A DNA stretch of 7,418 bases. Source: JASFTV01 sp050050615 (GTDB taxonomy: Bacteria; Desulfobacterota; DSM-4660; Desulfatiglandales; HGW-15). The notes beneath the pieces were generated by a model, which saw only the letters and a program-made list of their open reading frames with translations, was not told the DNA's origin and ran no database searches. Position 1 is the first letter of the stretch. Each line of letters begins with the position of its first letter. Position numbers and translations under genes: made by a program. The DNA lies in the NCBI GenBank assembly GCA_050050615.1, contig JASFTV010000163.1, positions 1-7,418 of the forward strand, in the 5' to 3' direction. This document shows positions 1 through 7,179 of the stretch, piece after piece.

Positions 1-320
1 GGGTTCATGGTAACATGGACCCCGTGGAGGTCAAAGTGATGCTTCCTGAAAAGAAGCTGGTAGATTTAGGTGGATACAGATTTGGCCTTATTCACGGGTG
101 GGGCCCGTCGGAAGGGCTTGAAGAACGGGTCTGGGACCAATTCCAGAATGTGGATGTCATTATCTATGGACACTCCCATAAATCAGCAAATTATGTCAGG
201 GAGGGCACGCTGCTCTTCAATCCCGGGACTGCCACAGGCTTTACTTCATCTGGTATGCACAGTATCGGGGTTTTGGAGTGTGGCGATGCGCTCCGCGGTG
301 ATATCATTCACCTGGACTAG
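1..320 (+). CDS. YfcE/MJ0936-type metallophosphoesterase, 3' part
   Basis: This is the C-terminal part (about 105 residues, frame beginning at base 3) of a calcineurin-like phosphoesterase of the small YfcE/MJ0936 phosphodiesterase group; full members are about 155-180 residues, so roughly the first third lies outside the window. Visible metal-binding motifs in order are GNMD at bases 9-20 (the GN-D/H motif), the histidine of LIHGWG, and GHSH near bases 170-181, followed by the family-typical LLFNPGTAT. The N-terminal D-x-H and GD motifs are not in view. Such enzymes are cytoplasmic, bind two divalent metals and hydrolyse phosphodiesters; the physiological substrate is usually unknown and cannot be read from this sequence. 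The ATG at base 15 is internal, because the conserved residues VHGN lie before it. It ends in TAG, 196 bases before the next gene, so it probably belongs to a separate transcription unit. Confidence 0.88.
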   Translation, partial: VHGNMDPVEVKVMLPEKKLVDLGGYRFGLIHGWGPSEGLEERVWDQFQNVDVIIYGHSHKSANYVREGTLLFNPGTATGFTSSGMHSIGVLECGDALRGDIIHLD

Positions 321-351
321 CGGAGTGCTGAAAAACGCCCATCTCCCCGCA

Positions 352-393
352 AGGGCAGGATCCTAGGAACGGCGTTGCCCTCATCCTCGCCCT
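352..393 (+). repeat. Inverted repeat, leader stem 1
   Basis: AGGGCAGGAT (352-361) pairs with ATCCTcGCCCT (383-393), giving ten pairs with a single bulged C at 388 and a 21-base loop. It sits just after the phosphoesterase stop. No T-run follows, so it is not a classical terminator. It shares its 3' arm with stem 2. Confidence 0.45.
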
Positions 394-430
394 GTTCCTC
401 GCCATACGAGGCGGCCCGATCTAACAGGGC
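389..430 (+). repeat. Inverted repeat, leader stem 2
   Basis: GCCCTGTT (389-396) pairs perfectly with AACAGGGC (423-430). Inside it CCTCG (397-401) pairs with CGAGG (407-411) around the loop CCATA, leaving an 11-base bulge at 412-422. Stem 2 competes with stem 1 for bases 389-393. Confidence 0.5.
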
Positions 431-479
431 AGGTTGTCGCGATACAGTGGTTGCGCAGCGGTCGGGGTTGCGACAGCTT

Positions 480-517
480 AAAGGAGTGGGCATGTGAAGG
501 GAGCGATATTGTTCTGA
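480..517 (+). promoter_or_regulatory. Strong Shine-Dalgarno with start-stop pair and seven-codon candidate leader ORF
   Basis: AAAGGAG at 480-486 is the best ribosome-binding match before the HIT gene, but it lies 30 bases from that gene's ATG at 517. At normal spacing it faces ATG 492-494, which is followed at once by TGA, and GTG 494-496, which opens a seven-codon frame (M/V-K-G-A-I-L-F) stopping at TGA 515-517. That stop overlaps the HIT start as TGATG, a classic coupling arrangement. A second, weaker purine run (GAAGGGAG, 496-503) is 13 bases from 517. The layout is seen directly; translation of the mini-ORF and any regulatory role are inferred. Confidence 0.3.
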
Positions 518-1026
518 TGAAAAACCTTTGGGCGCCATGGAGAATGGGTTACATTCTTTCAGAGGAGAAAGAGGGAGGATGTGTTTTTTGCCCGGGCAAA
601 CGTCGTCGCAAGGATGGAGAGCGCCTCATTCTTTACGTGGGAGCATTGAGCATGGTCATGATGAATAGGTTCCCGTATAATAATGGGCACCTTTTGGTGG
701 CCCCCGTGCGACATGTGGCCGGTCTGGATCATCTCTCTGACGAAGAGATACTGGACCTTGTGCGCATGGTTCGCATATCTATCGATGTCTTGAAAGAGGT
801 TATGAGACCGGAAGGTTTTAACGTGGGGTTGAACCTCGGGCGCGTTGCGGGCGCCGGAATGGAGGAACATATGCACTTTCATGTTGTGCCTCGATGGGGA
901 GGAGACACCAATTTCATGACCGTTCTCGGGGATGTAAGGGTGATACCCGAGCACATTAAACAAACTTACAAGAAATTACTCCCGCTGTTCAAGAAAACGA
1001 ATGAAACCCGTGGAGGAGCAAAATGA
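517..1026 (+). CDS. HIT-family nucleotide hydrolase / Ap4A phosphorylase-like protein
   Basis: The product is a 169-residue cytoplasmic protein of the histidine triad superfamily. The start at 517 is chosen because the family-typical N-terminus (MKNLWAPWRM, then YI) begins there; the reading frame stays open upstream to a TTG at 451, but those 22 residues look like untranslated leader. A CxxC pair (C22, C25) resembles the zinc-type cysteines found in many HIT proteins. NGHLLVAP (57-64) and the catalytic triad H118-M-H120-F-H122-VVPRW follow; H120 is the expected nucleophile that forms a nucleotidyl intermediate. The PRWGGDTNF sequence after the triad is typical of the branch containing mycobacterial Ap4A phosphorylase (Rv2613c), so phosphorolysis or hydrolysis of diadenosine polyphosphates is a reasonable guess, but other nucleotide conjugates are possible. 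Its stop overlaps the lapA start (ATGA), pointing to coupled translation. Confidence 0.92.
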   Translation: MKNLWAPWRMGYILSEEKEGGCVFCPGKRRRKDGERLILYVGALSMVMMNRFPYNNGHLLVAPVRHVAGLDHLSDEEILDLVRMVRISIDVLKEVMRPEGFNVGLNLGRVAGAGMEEHMHFHVVPRWGGDTNFMTVLGDVRVIPEHIKQTYKKLLPLFKKTNETRGGAK

Positions 1027-1370
1027 CACATCTCAAGGTTATTGTCTTTATTCTCATAGGGTTGGTGGTGGTCATTTTGGCCGTTCAAAACAATGAAGCG
1101 ATGTCCACATCGGTTCATTTCAGGATAGATCCTGTTTTCTTTGAAGAAAAAAGGGCCACTGGGGTATCTGTTTATCAGGTGGCCATTATTGCTTTTCTCC
1201 TCGGGGTTCTGTCGACCGGTATCTACGGCATGGCTGAGCGTTTCCGTCTCAAGAAAAAGATCAAAACGCTGACGAGGGAGTTGCAGGTGAAGGACCAGGA
1301 ATTGAACTCTCTCAGAAACCTCCCCATTACCCACGATGATGTCAGCTCTGACGAGACAGAGAGTGCCTGA
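1023..1370 (+). CDS. lapA: LapA-domain inner-membrane protein
   Basis: This 115-residue protein has the LapA (DUF1049, E. coli YciS) layout. A first hydrophobic helix (about residues 5-21) runs straight into the hallmark VQNNE (21-25), a short polar/beta-like stretch VHFRIDPVFF follows, then a second membrane helix (about 49-69) and a charged, coiled-coil-prone cytoplasmic tail (about 72-100). In E. coli LapA works with LapB at the inner membrane in lipopolysaccharide assembly and LpxC control. The immediate lapB partner downstream, 24 bases away, strongly supports the assignment. GGAGGAG (1012-1018) lies four bases before the ATG, and the ATG overlaps the HIT stop as ATGA. The acidic C-terminal end (DDVSSDETESA) is probably unstructured. 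The family call is firm; the exact role in this organism is by analogy. Confidence 0.9.
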   Translation: MTHLKVIVFILIGLVVVILAVQNNEAMSTSVHFRIDPVFFEEKRATGVSVYQVAIIAFLLGVLSTGIYGMAERFRLKKKIKTLTRELQVKDQELNSLRNLPITHDDVSSDETESA

Positions 1371-1394
1371 GGCGAGTGAGAAGGGAGTGACTCT

Positions 1395-2675
1395 ATGTCC
1401 CAACAGATCTGGCAATGGTTTTTAGAGCCAACCAACCAGAAGCTTTGTTTCAGCATTGCCATCGCCTTTAGTCTTGGTTTGATTGTCGGTCGCGCTATTA
1501 GGACCCGCAGAGAGAAGAAGATCAAATCACTTGCCAGAGAAAGCGATAAGGCTTTTTTCAAAGGCATCCAGTATATCCTCTCCAATGACCATGATCACGC
1601 CATCGAAGAATTCACCAAATCCGTCCAGGTCAACTCCGATACCATAGAAACCTATGTGGCCCTTGGCAATCTTTACCGGTCGAAAGGAGATATTGATAGA
1701 GCGATCCGCATCCGGCAGAGTATTATCCTGAGACCTAACATTGATGAGCAGATCAAGATAAGGGCCCTATTTGACCTCGCGTTGGACTATCGAAAGGGCG
1801 GCTTTTTGAACCGCGCTCTTGAGGCGTTAAACAAGGTACTCCAAAAACAGCCTTCCAATCTGGAAACCCTGGATGCGGTTGAAAAGATCTATGAGGAAAT
1901 GAAAGATTGGGGAAATGCCTTTGCCATTCGTCAAAAGATAGCCCGCCTTGACAAGGGTCACCATAAGCATATCCTCGCCCATTACCAGACAGAGATGGGG
2001 AAACTCCATCAGGAGAAAGGGGAACTGTCCAAGGCCAAATCATGTTTTCAAAAGGCGATCTCTATCCACGAGAAGTGTGTTGATGCCTATCTTCATCTCG
2101 GGGATCTTTACTTTGGCAAACAGGAATACAGGAAGGCGATTGCCACTTGGAAAAAGGTGGTGAAGGTCGCTCCCCAGTTTACCTTTCTTGCCTATCGGCG
2201 GCTGGAGGGCGCTTACGCAAACATGAAGAATCTCAAGCCTGTAGAAGATTTTTTGAAGGAATGTGCCCAGTCCAATTCAGATGCCTTTACCCACATGGCC
2301 CTGGCGCGTTACCTCTACAATGAGCAGGATTACCATGGGGCACTGCGAGAGCTGGATAGCGCCCTGGCGCTTGATCCATCGTTCTGGGAAGCGAGGAAAT
2401 TCAAGGGAGAGATCCTTCTCGCTCAGGGAATGCAGGAAGAGGCTTTGGCGGCCTATAAGGATCTCATTCCTCACCTTAATGTCCCCTATTTGAAATTTCA
2501 GTGTTCTAACTGCGGTTTCAGGCCTCCTGAACTTCACTGGCAATGCCCTCAGTGCAAGAGATGGGATACCGTAAGCTTAATGGAGTCCATGGCGCTGGAT
2601 TCAACCTCTCCCGTTCAACAACTTCAAGAGCCTGTCACTGAACTATCTCAAGAAAGTTCAGAGGAAGAGATATGA
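1395..2675 (+). CDS. lapB: LapB (YciM)-like TPR protein with rubredoxin-type metal knuckle
   Basis: This 426-residue protein matches LapB/YciM in architecture. An N-terminal membrane anchor (about residues 18-33) is followed by a basic stretch, then a long array of TPR helices (about 50-360, for example the helices around AIEEFTKSV, AYLHLGDLYF and ALRELDSALALDPSF), and a C-terminal rubredoxin-like zinc/iron knuckle with C370-x2-C373 and C384-x2-C387 (CSNCGF and CPQCKRW). In E. coli LapB docks the knuckle onto the TPRs, recruits FtsH to degrade LpxC and so limits LPS synthesis. The E. coli protein is about 389 residues; here the extra length is mostly a C-terminal acidic tail after the knuckle (about 395-426). 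AAGGGAG (1381-1387) is seven bases before the ATG. The stop overlaps the mutS start as ATGA. Conservation of the LpxC/FtsH role is inferred, since neither gene is in the window. Confidence 0.93.
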   Translation: MSQQIWQWFLEPTNQKLCFSIAIAFSLGLIVGRAIRTRREKKIKSLARESDKAFFKGIQYILSNDHDHAIEEFTKSVQVNSDTIETYVALGNLYRSKGDIDRAIRIRQSIILRPNIDEQIKIRALFDLALDYRKGGFLNRALEALNKVLQKQPSNLETLDAVEKIYEEMKDWGNAFAIRQKIARLDKGHHKHILAHYQTEMGKLHQEKGELSKAKSCFQKAISIHEKCVDAYLHLGDLYFGKQEYRKAIATWKKVVKVAPQFTFLAYRRLEGAYANMKNLKPVEDFLKECAQSNSDAFTHMALARYLYNEQDYHGALRELDSALALDPSFWEARKFKGEILLAQGMQEEALAAYKDLIPHLNVPYLKFQCSNCGFRPPELHWQCPQCKRWDTVSLMESMALDSTSPVQQLQEPVTELSQESSEEEI

Positions 2676-5284
2676 ACAGCATGACCCCCATGCTGAAACA
2701 GTACATGGGCATCAAAGTAGAGTATCCGGATGCGATTCTTTTCTATCGCATGGGCGACTTCTACGAAATGTTTTTTGAAGATGCGGAGATTGCCTCCAGG
2801 ATTCTCGGGATTACCTTGACTTCTCGCGGAGCGTTTAACGGTCAGAAGGTGGCCATGTGCGGCATTCCCCACCATTCATCGAAATCCTATGTGTCAAAGC
2901 TCATCGAGAGCGGCTGGAAGGTCGCTATTTGCGAGCAGGTCGAAGACCCAAAGGCGAGCAAAGGCATCGTCAAGAGAGAAGTGGTCAGAGTTGTGACACC
3001 CGGATCCGATTTGGAAGATGGGGAAGGGGATAATAAGACCAATCTCTACATGGCTGCTATCTCCGGAAAGGATGGACCCTATGGCCTGGCCCATCTAGAT
3101 CTTTCAACAGGTGAATTCCGTGTCACAGAGATCGATGCCTGGGATGAAGTGCTCGATGAATTGGGAAGGATAAAACCTGCAGAGCTATTGCTCCTTGAAA
3201 ACGATGATCTGTCCACACGGCGGGGTCTTTCCTCCTATCGGTTGGAAAGACTCAGCAAGGAAGCATTCGATGAAGGCGGGGCAGAGGGCCTGTTAAAGGA
3301 ACAACTGGGCGTGAGGTCTCTTGCTGGATTTGGGTGCGAGGAGATGGAGAAGGGAATCGTATCGGCTGGAGCGGTTGTTCAGTACCTCCGAGAGACCCAA
3401 AAGGTGAATCCGGATCATATCAAGGAGATCGTTAGTTACCGGCTGGGTGATTATATGTTTCTGGATGAGTCTACGGTTCAAAATCTCGAGCTTTTCAAGA
3501 CCATAAAACGCCAGTCTGCCAAGGGCTCACTGTTTCACATCTTGGATAGGGCGGTCACGCCTATGGGCAGCAGGCAATTGAAACGACGGATCGGGTATCC
3601 GCTTTCGGACGTCCATCAAATCCGGCGACGCCTGGCTGCTGTGGCGAGCTTCCGGGATGACCGGATATTCAGAGAGGAGATCAGAGAGCAGCTTCAAGGG
3701 ATCTATGACCTCGAAAGGCTGAACGGCCGGGTGTCTCTTGGAAGGGCGAATGCAAGAGATCTCGTCGCCCTCAAGGCATCGATCGGGAGGCTGCCGGAAG
3801 TGAAGAGAAGACTCGCCGATTCTACGAGCGAACGCCTTGCCGAGATCAGTGTGAAGCTGGACACGCTTCAGGACATAGGTGACTTGATTGAACGGGCCAT
3901 CTGTGAGGACCCACCGGTCTCTATGAAGGAGGGCGGTCTCATCAGAGAGGGTTATCATCAAGAACTGGATCGCTTGATCGTGGCCAGCCGGGATGGTAAA
4001 GGGTGGATTGCGGAACTGGCTGCCACCGAGCAAAAGAGAACGGGTATCGCCCGTCTTAAGATCGGGTTCAACAGGGTCTTCGGATACTATATTGAAGTCT
4101 CAAAGCCCAACTTACACCTCGTGCCCTCTGACTATATCCGGAAGCAAACCCTGGCCAACGGGGAACGGTACATTACCGAGCAGTTAAAAGAGTATGAGGA
4201 GATGGTGCTGGGTGCCGAGGAAAAGCGCGTGGCATTGGAGTATGAGATCTTTGAAGGGGTGCGGGAGAAGGTAGCTCTTGAAAATCGACGCATAAAGGAT
4301 ACCGGAAGACTGATAGGAGAGGTCGATGCCCTTACCAGCCTGGCCGAGGCGGCGGAGTTGAATGGTTATACGTGTCCTGAAGTCAATAATGGCGTGATTA
4401 TCGATATTGAAGATGGACGCCATCCCGTGATTGAGCAGACGGTCAAAGAGGAAGACTTCGTGCCCAACGATATCCACTTGGATGACACGGAGCAGCAATT
4501 CCTGATCATCACCGGTCCTAACATGGCGGGAAAATCGACCGTTCTCAGGCAGACAGCCCTGAGTGTTCTCATGGCCCAGATGGGGAGCTTTGTGCCTGCG
4601 AGAAGGGCAACCATTGGGGTCGTGGACCGAATCTTCACCCGTATTGGCGCTTCAGAGGATCTGACAAGAGGTCAGAGCACGTTCATGGTGGAGATGAATG
4701 AGACAGCGAATATCCTGAGACATGCAACTCCAAGAAGCCTGGTCATCCTGGACGAAGTCGGACGCGGTACCAGCACATATGACGGGCTCAGCATAGCCTG
4801 GGCCGTGGCAGAGGCTCTTCACGATAGAGACAACAAGGGGGTCAGGACCCTTTTTGCGACCCACTATCACGAGCTGACAGAAATGGTGACCACCAAGAAG
4901 AGGGTCAAGAACTTCAATATTGCCGTGAAAGAGTGGAATGAGCAGATCGTCTTTTTGAGAAAGCTGGTTCCAGGCGGAACGAGCAGGAGCTACGGGATAC
5001 AGGTGGCTCGCATCGCCGGATTACCTCAAATAGTCATTGCTAGGGCCAGGGAAATTCTGGACAACCTTGAGGGCGGGGAACTGGATGAAGCGGGAAGACC
5101 CCGGATGGCCCGTTCGGAGAAAAGCAAAGATGAGCGGGAAGCGACGCAGCTGAACCTTTTCGGTGTGCAGGATCAGCGCCTGAGACGATGGATTCAGAAT
5201 CTTGACATTTCATCTATGACCCCTTTAGAAGCTTTGATCAAACTTAGCGCAATTAAGGAATCTTTGGATAAACAGAACCTATGA
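2672..5284 (+). CDS. mutS: DNA mismatch repair protein MutS
   Basis: This is a full-length 870-residue MutS (E. coli 853) that recognises mispairs and small loops in the cytoplasm and starts repair with MutL. The mismatch-reading Phe-x-Glu is F30-Y31-E32 within FYRMGDFYEMF. The connector and lever domains occupy roughly 125-420, and the clamp region contains FGYYIEV (470-476). DGRHPV (581-586) leads into the ABC-type ATPase: Walker A GPNMAGKST (615-623), Walker B LVILDEVGRGTST (690-702) and the FATHYHEL loop near 728-735. A QLNLF pentapeptide at 826-830 fits the beta-clamp-binding consensus, and the C-terminal MTPLEAL segment resembles the usual tetramerisation/end domain. GAGG (2661-2664) stands seven bases before ATG 2672; Met4 (2681) is a possible alternative start. 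Overlaps with lapB and with the amidase gene (both ATGA) suggest coupled translation. No missing residues or frameshifts are seen, and no mutL is adjacent. Confidence 0.98.
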   Translation: MNSMTPMLKQYMGIKVEYPDAILFYRMGDFYEMFFEDAEIASRILGITLTSRGAFNGQKVAMCGIPHHSSKSYVSKLIESGWKVAICEQVEDPKASKGIVKREVVRVVTPGSDLEDGEGDNKTNLYMAAISGKDGPYGLAHLDLSTGEFRVTEIDAWDEVLDELGRIKPAELLLLENDDLSTRRGLSSYRLERLSKEAFDEGGAEGLLKEQLGVRSLAGFGCEEMEKGIVSAGAVVQYLRETQKVNPDHIKEIVSYRLGDYMFLDESTVQNLELFKTIKRQSAKGSLFHILDRAVTPMGSRQLKRRIGYPLSDVHQIRRRLAAVASFRDDRIFREEIREQLQGIYDLERLNGRVSLGRANARDLVALKASIGRLPEVKRRLADSTSERLAEISVKLDTLQDIGDLIERAICEDPPVSMKEGGLIREGYHQELDRLIVASRDGKGWIAELAATEQKRTGIARLKIGFNRVFGYYIEVSKPNLHLVPSDYIRKQTLANGERYITEQLKEYEEMVLGAEEKRVALEYEIFEGVREKVALENRRIKDTGRLIGEVDALTSLAEAAELNGYTCPEVNNGVIIDIEDGRHPVIEQTVKEEDFVPNDIHLDDTEQQFLIITGPNMAGKSTVLRQTALSVLMAQMGSFVPARRATIGVVDRIFTRIGASEDLTRGQSTFMVEMNETANILRHATPRSLVILDEVGRGTSTYDGLSIAWAVAEALHDRDNKGVRTLFATHYHELTEMVTTKKRVKNFNIAVKEWNEQIVFLRKLVPGGTSRSYGIQVARIAGLPQIVIARAREILDNLEGGELDEAGRPRMARSEKSKDEREATQLNLFGVQDQRLRRWIQNLDISSMTPLEALIKLSAIKESLDKQNL

Positions 5285-7014
5285 GAAAAAGCGTCGTTCC
5301 CAATAGAGTCTTCATCTGTCTAATATCGGTCGCCTTACTTCTAGCGGGTGCATCAAACGCTCTGGGCAAGAGATCCACCGGCCCCCGAGAGCAACTGAGA
5401 AAGGCAGATCAGTGCCGAAACGCCTTGTACAAGTCCAAAAAAAAGATAAAGTACCGCCATCACTGGCTGAAGTGCATCGATAGGTACCGTGACCTGGCCG
5501 CCCGCTATCCCAAAAGTGACCAAGCGATATGGGCCTTATACAAGGCCGCACGAATGTATACCAAGCTCTACAGATATTCGGGCAGGGAGGCGGATCTGGG
5601 CGATGCCATTGAGCTTTTCAGGCGGGTCGTGGAGGACCACAATACCCATCGTCTGGCTGATGACGCGCAGTATAAGATCGGGGAAATCTATTATGCCGAA
5701 AAGAAAGATCTCACCCAGGCGTATGTAGAGTTCCTGAAGGTGGACATAAAATTCCCTTCCGGGGACATGCGCCCCAAGGCTCGATCAAAGCTGGACAAGC
5801 TGGGTGCCATCCTCAGCAAGCGGGACACCGAGGGCCGGGTGAAAGAAGCGCTCTCAAAAGCCACAGGTCTTGCCAAGGTTGAGAACATCCGCCACTGGTC
5901 AACGCCCACCTACACCAGGGTTGTCGTTGATTTAGAGAGACCCGTCAAATACGAATCCCACCTGCTCAAAGAGGATCCGAACCTCAAGAAGCCGAGAAGG
6001 CTTTATATGGATCTGAGAGATACTTATGTCAGTGCGGATATTGAAAGCTCCATTCCCATCAGGGACGGCCTGCTCCAGAGAGCCAGGGCAGGGCAATACA
6101 CATCGAATTCGGTTCGGGTCGTCTTAGATATTAACAGCATCGGGGGGTATAAGATATTTCATCTCCATGACCCCTTTCGTATCGTGGTGGACGTGCGTGG
6201 CACTGAAAGGAAAAGAAGCGAGGGGGTAAAGGTATCGAAGTCGGAAACGAGACAGGTCAGAAAGGGAATCAGAAAGGCAAAGAAACCGGATCGGTCGATT
6301 TCCCTCGCCAGGCAACTGGGGCTCAACGTCAAAAGGATTGTGATCGATCCGGGACATGGTGGCAAAGATCCAGGCTGTTTTCATGGCGGGGGCGTCAAAG
6401 AGAAGCACATTGTTCTGAAACTGGCCAAAACCCTGGCGAAAAAGGTTGAGGCAAGACTCCAATGTGAGGCCTTTCTGACAAGGACCAAAGATATCTTCTT
6501 GCCTCTTGAAAGGAGGACGGCCTTTGCAAACATGAAAAAGGCGGACCTGTTTATTTCTCTTCACATCAATGCCCATAAACAGGCCAATGTCTCCGGGGTG
6601 GAGACCTATTTCCTGAACATTGCCACCGATGAAAGGGCTGTGATGGTTGCGGCCAGGGAGAACGCCACCTCGGAGAAGAATCTCAGTGATCTTCAGGCGA
6701 TCCTCAACGACCTCATGTTAAACACGAAGATCAGTGAATCGAGCAGATTGGCCCATGAGGTGCAGAAAGGCATGCTCGGGCATGTCAAAAAAAGATATCA
6801 AAAGGTGAAGGACCTGGGAGTGAAGCAAGCACCCTTCTATGTTCTGATAGGCGCCGAAATGCCCGCTGTGCTGGTGGAAATGGGCTTCATAACGAACCGG
6901 AGGGAAAGAAGACGACTCCTCAGCCAGAAATACCTGGATAGCATTGCGGATGGGATCATCTTAGGGATAGAAGGCTACATCAAGAGCATTGCCAAGACAT
7001 ATATGGGGGGTTAG
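5281..7014 (+). CDS. Periplasmic N-acetylmuramoyl-L-alanine amidase (AmiC-like: helical repeats + AMIN + Amidase_3)
   Basis: This 577-residue exported amidase should cleave the bond between N-acetylmuramic acid and the peptide stem of peptidoglycan. A signal peptide is visible (basic start, hydrophobic core about 9-24, likely cleavage near ALG/K, 27-30). Residues about 40-180 form TPR/BamD-like helical repeats (RYPKSDQAIWALYKAA, DDAQYKIGEIYY). An AMIN domain (about 198-306) is expected to target peptidoglycan or the septum. A K/R-rich linker (about 308-340) leads to the Amidase_3 catalytic domain (352-570), with zinc ligands H359 (DPGHGG), E374 (KEKH) and H428 (SLHINA) and catalytic E533 (LVEMGF). 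Residues about 458-500 lie where AmiB/AmiC carry a regulatory helix relieved by EnvC/NlpD-type activators; that function is inferred. The ATG overlaps the mutS stop and lacks a good Shine-Dalgarno, so it probably depends on coupling to mutS translation. It is larger than E. coli AmiC (417 residues) because of the helical-repeat insertion. Confidence 0.95.
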   Translation: MRKSVVPNRVFICLISVALLLAGASNALGKRSTGPREQLRKADQCRNALYKSKKKIKYRHHWLKCIDRYRDLAARYPKSDQAIWALYKAARMYTKLYRYSGREADLGDAIELFRRVVEDHNTHRLADDAQYKIGEIYYAEKKDLTQAYVEFLKVDIKFPSGDMRPKARSKLDKLGAILSKRDTEGRVKEALSKATGLAKVENIRHWSTPTYTRVVVDLERPVKYESHLLKEDPNLKKPRRLYMDLRDTYVSADIESSIPIRDGLLQRARAGQYTSNSVRVVLDINSIGGYKIFHLHDPFRIVVDVRGTERKRSEGVKVSKSETRQVRKGIRKAKKPDRSISLARQLGLNVKRIVIDPGHGGKDPGCFHGGGVKEKHIVLKLAKTLAKKVEARLQCEAFLTRTKDIFLPLERRTAFANMKKADLFISLHINAHKQANVSGVETYFLNIATDERAVMVAARENATSEKNLSDLQAILNDLMLNTKISESSRLAHEVQKGMLGHVKKRYQKVKDLGVKQAPFYVLIGAEMPAVLVEMGFITNRRERRRLLSQKYLDSIADGIILGIEGYIKSIAKTYMGG

Positions 7015-7179
7015 GGGAGCAAGTTGACGAGACCTTTGAAAAAAGCCCACTTTTACCCAATCTCTGCGTCAGATTCAGATTTTAGCCTTTCGCCATTGGA
7101 GCGATCACATCGCGTTAGATAAAACCGTATAACGATTCACTGCTGTCCAAAATAAATCGAAAACACGCTTCTAAACGAG

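Larger units (their letters stand above)
321..479 (+). promoter_or_regulatory. Structured intergenic leader region before the HIT-lapAB-mutS-ami operon
   Basis: This gap has no ORF of ordinary size and no tRNA-like signature. It holds three inverted repeats: 352-361 with 383-393 (10 pairs, one bulged C at 388); 389-401 with 407-430 (8 outer plus 5 inner pairs, with an 11-base bulge on the 3' side); and 432-442 with 468-478 (11 positions, of which 436-440/470-474 and several flanking pairs are Watson-Crick and the rest G-T). The first two share bases 389-393 and cannot form together. I see no hairpin followed by a T-run, so no standard intrinsic terminator for the upstream gene, and no convincing -35/-10 pair, although the operon promoter is expected here. 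It may be an untranslated leader; this is inference from position and pairing only. Confidence 0.4.

Noticed and set aside
321..479. Intrinsic terminator of the phosphoesterase gene
   Set aside because: Stable stems exist, but none is followed by a T-run.
451..516. In-frame N-terminal extension of the HIT protein from TTG 451
   Set aside because: The extra 22 residues do not resemble the family, and MKNLWAPWRM at 517 is the typical HIT N-terminus of this branch.
559..963. Minus-strand frame opposite the HIT gene (134 codons)
   Set aside because: It lies wholly inside a gene whose + strand product has a clear catalytic triad; no motif or supporting context.
3527..4033. Minus-strand frame opposite mutS (168 codons)
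   Set aside because: It is fully contained in mutS, whose conserved protein explains the sequence; no recognisable domain.
6124..6576. Minus-strand frame opposite the amidase (150 codons)
   Set aside because: It overlaps the AMIN and catalytic domains of a well-supported gene and shows no protein motif.
7104..7133. Possible promoter ATCACA - 18 bases - TATAAC
   Set aside because: The -10 is good but the -35 matches only four of six, and no supported gene or RNA lies downstream to confirm it.
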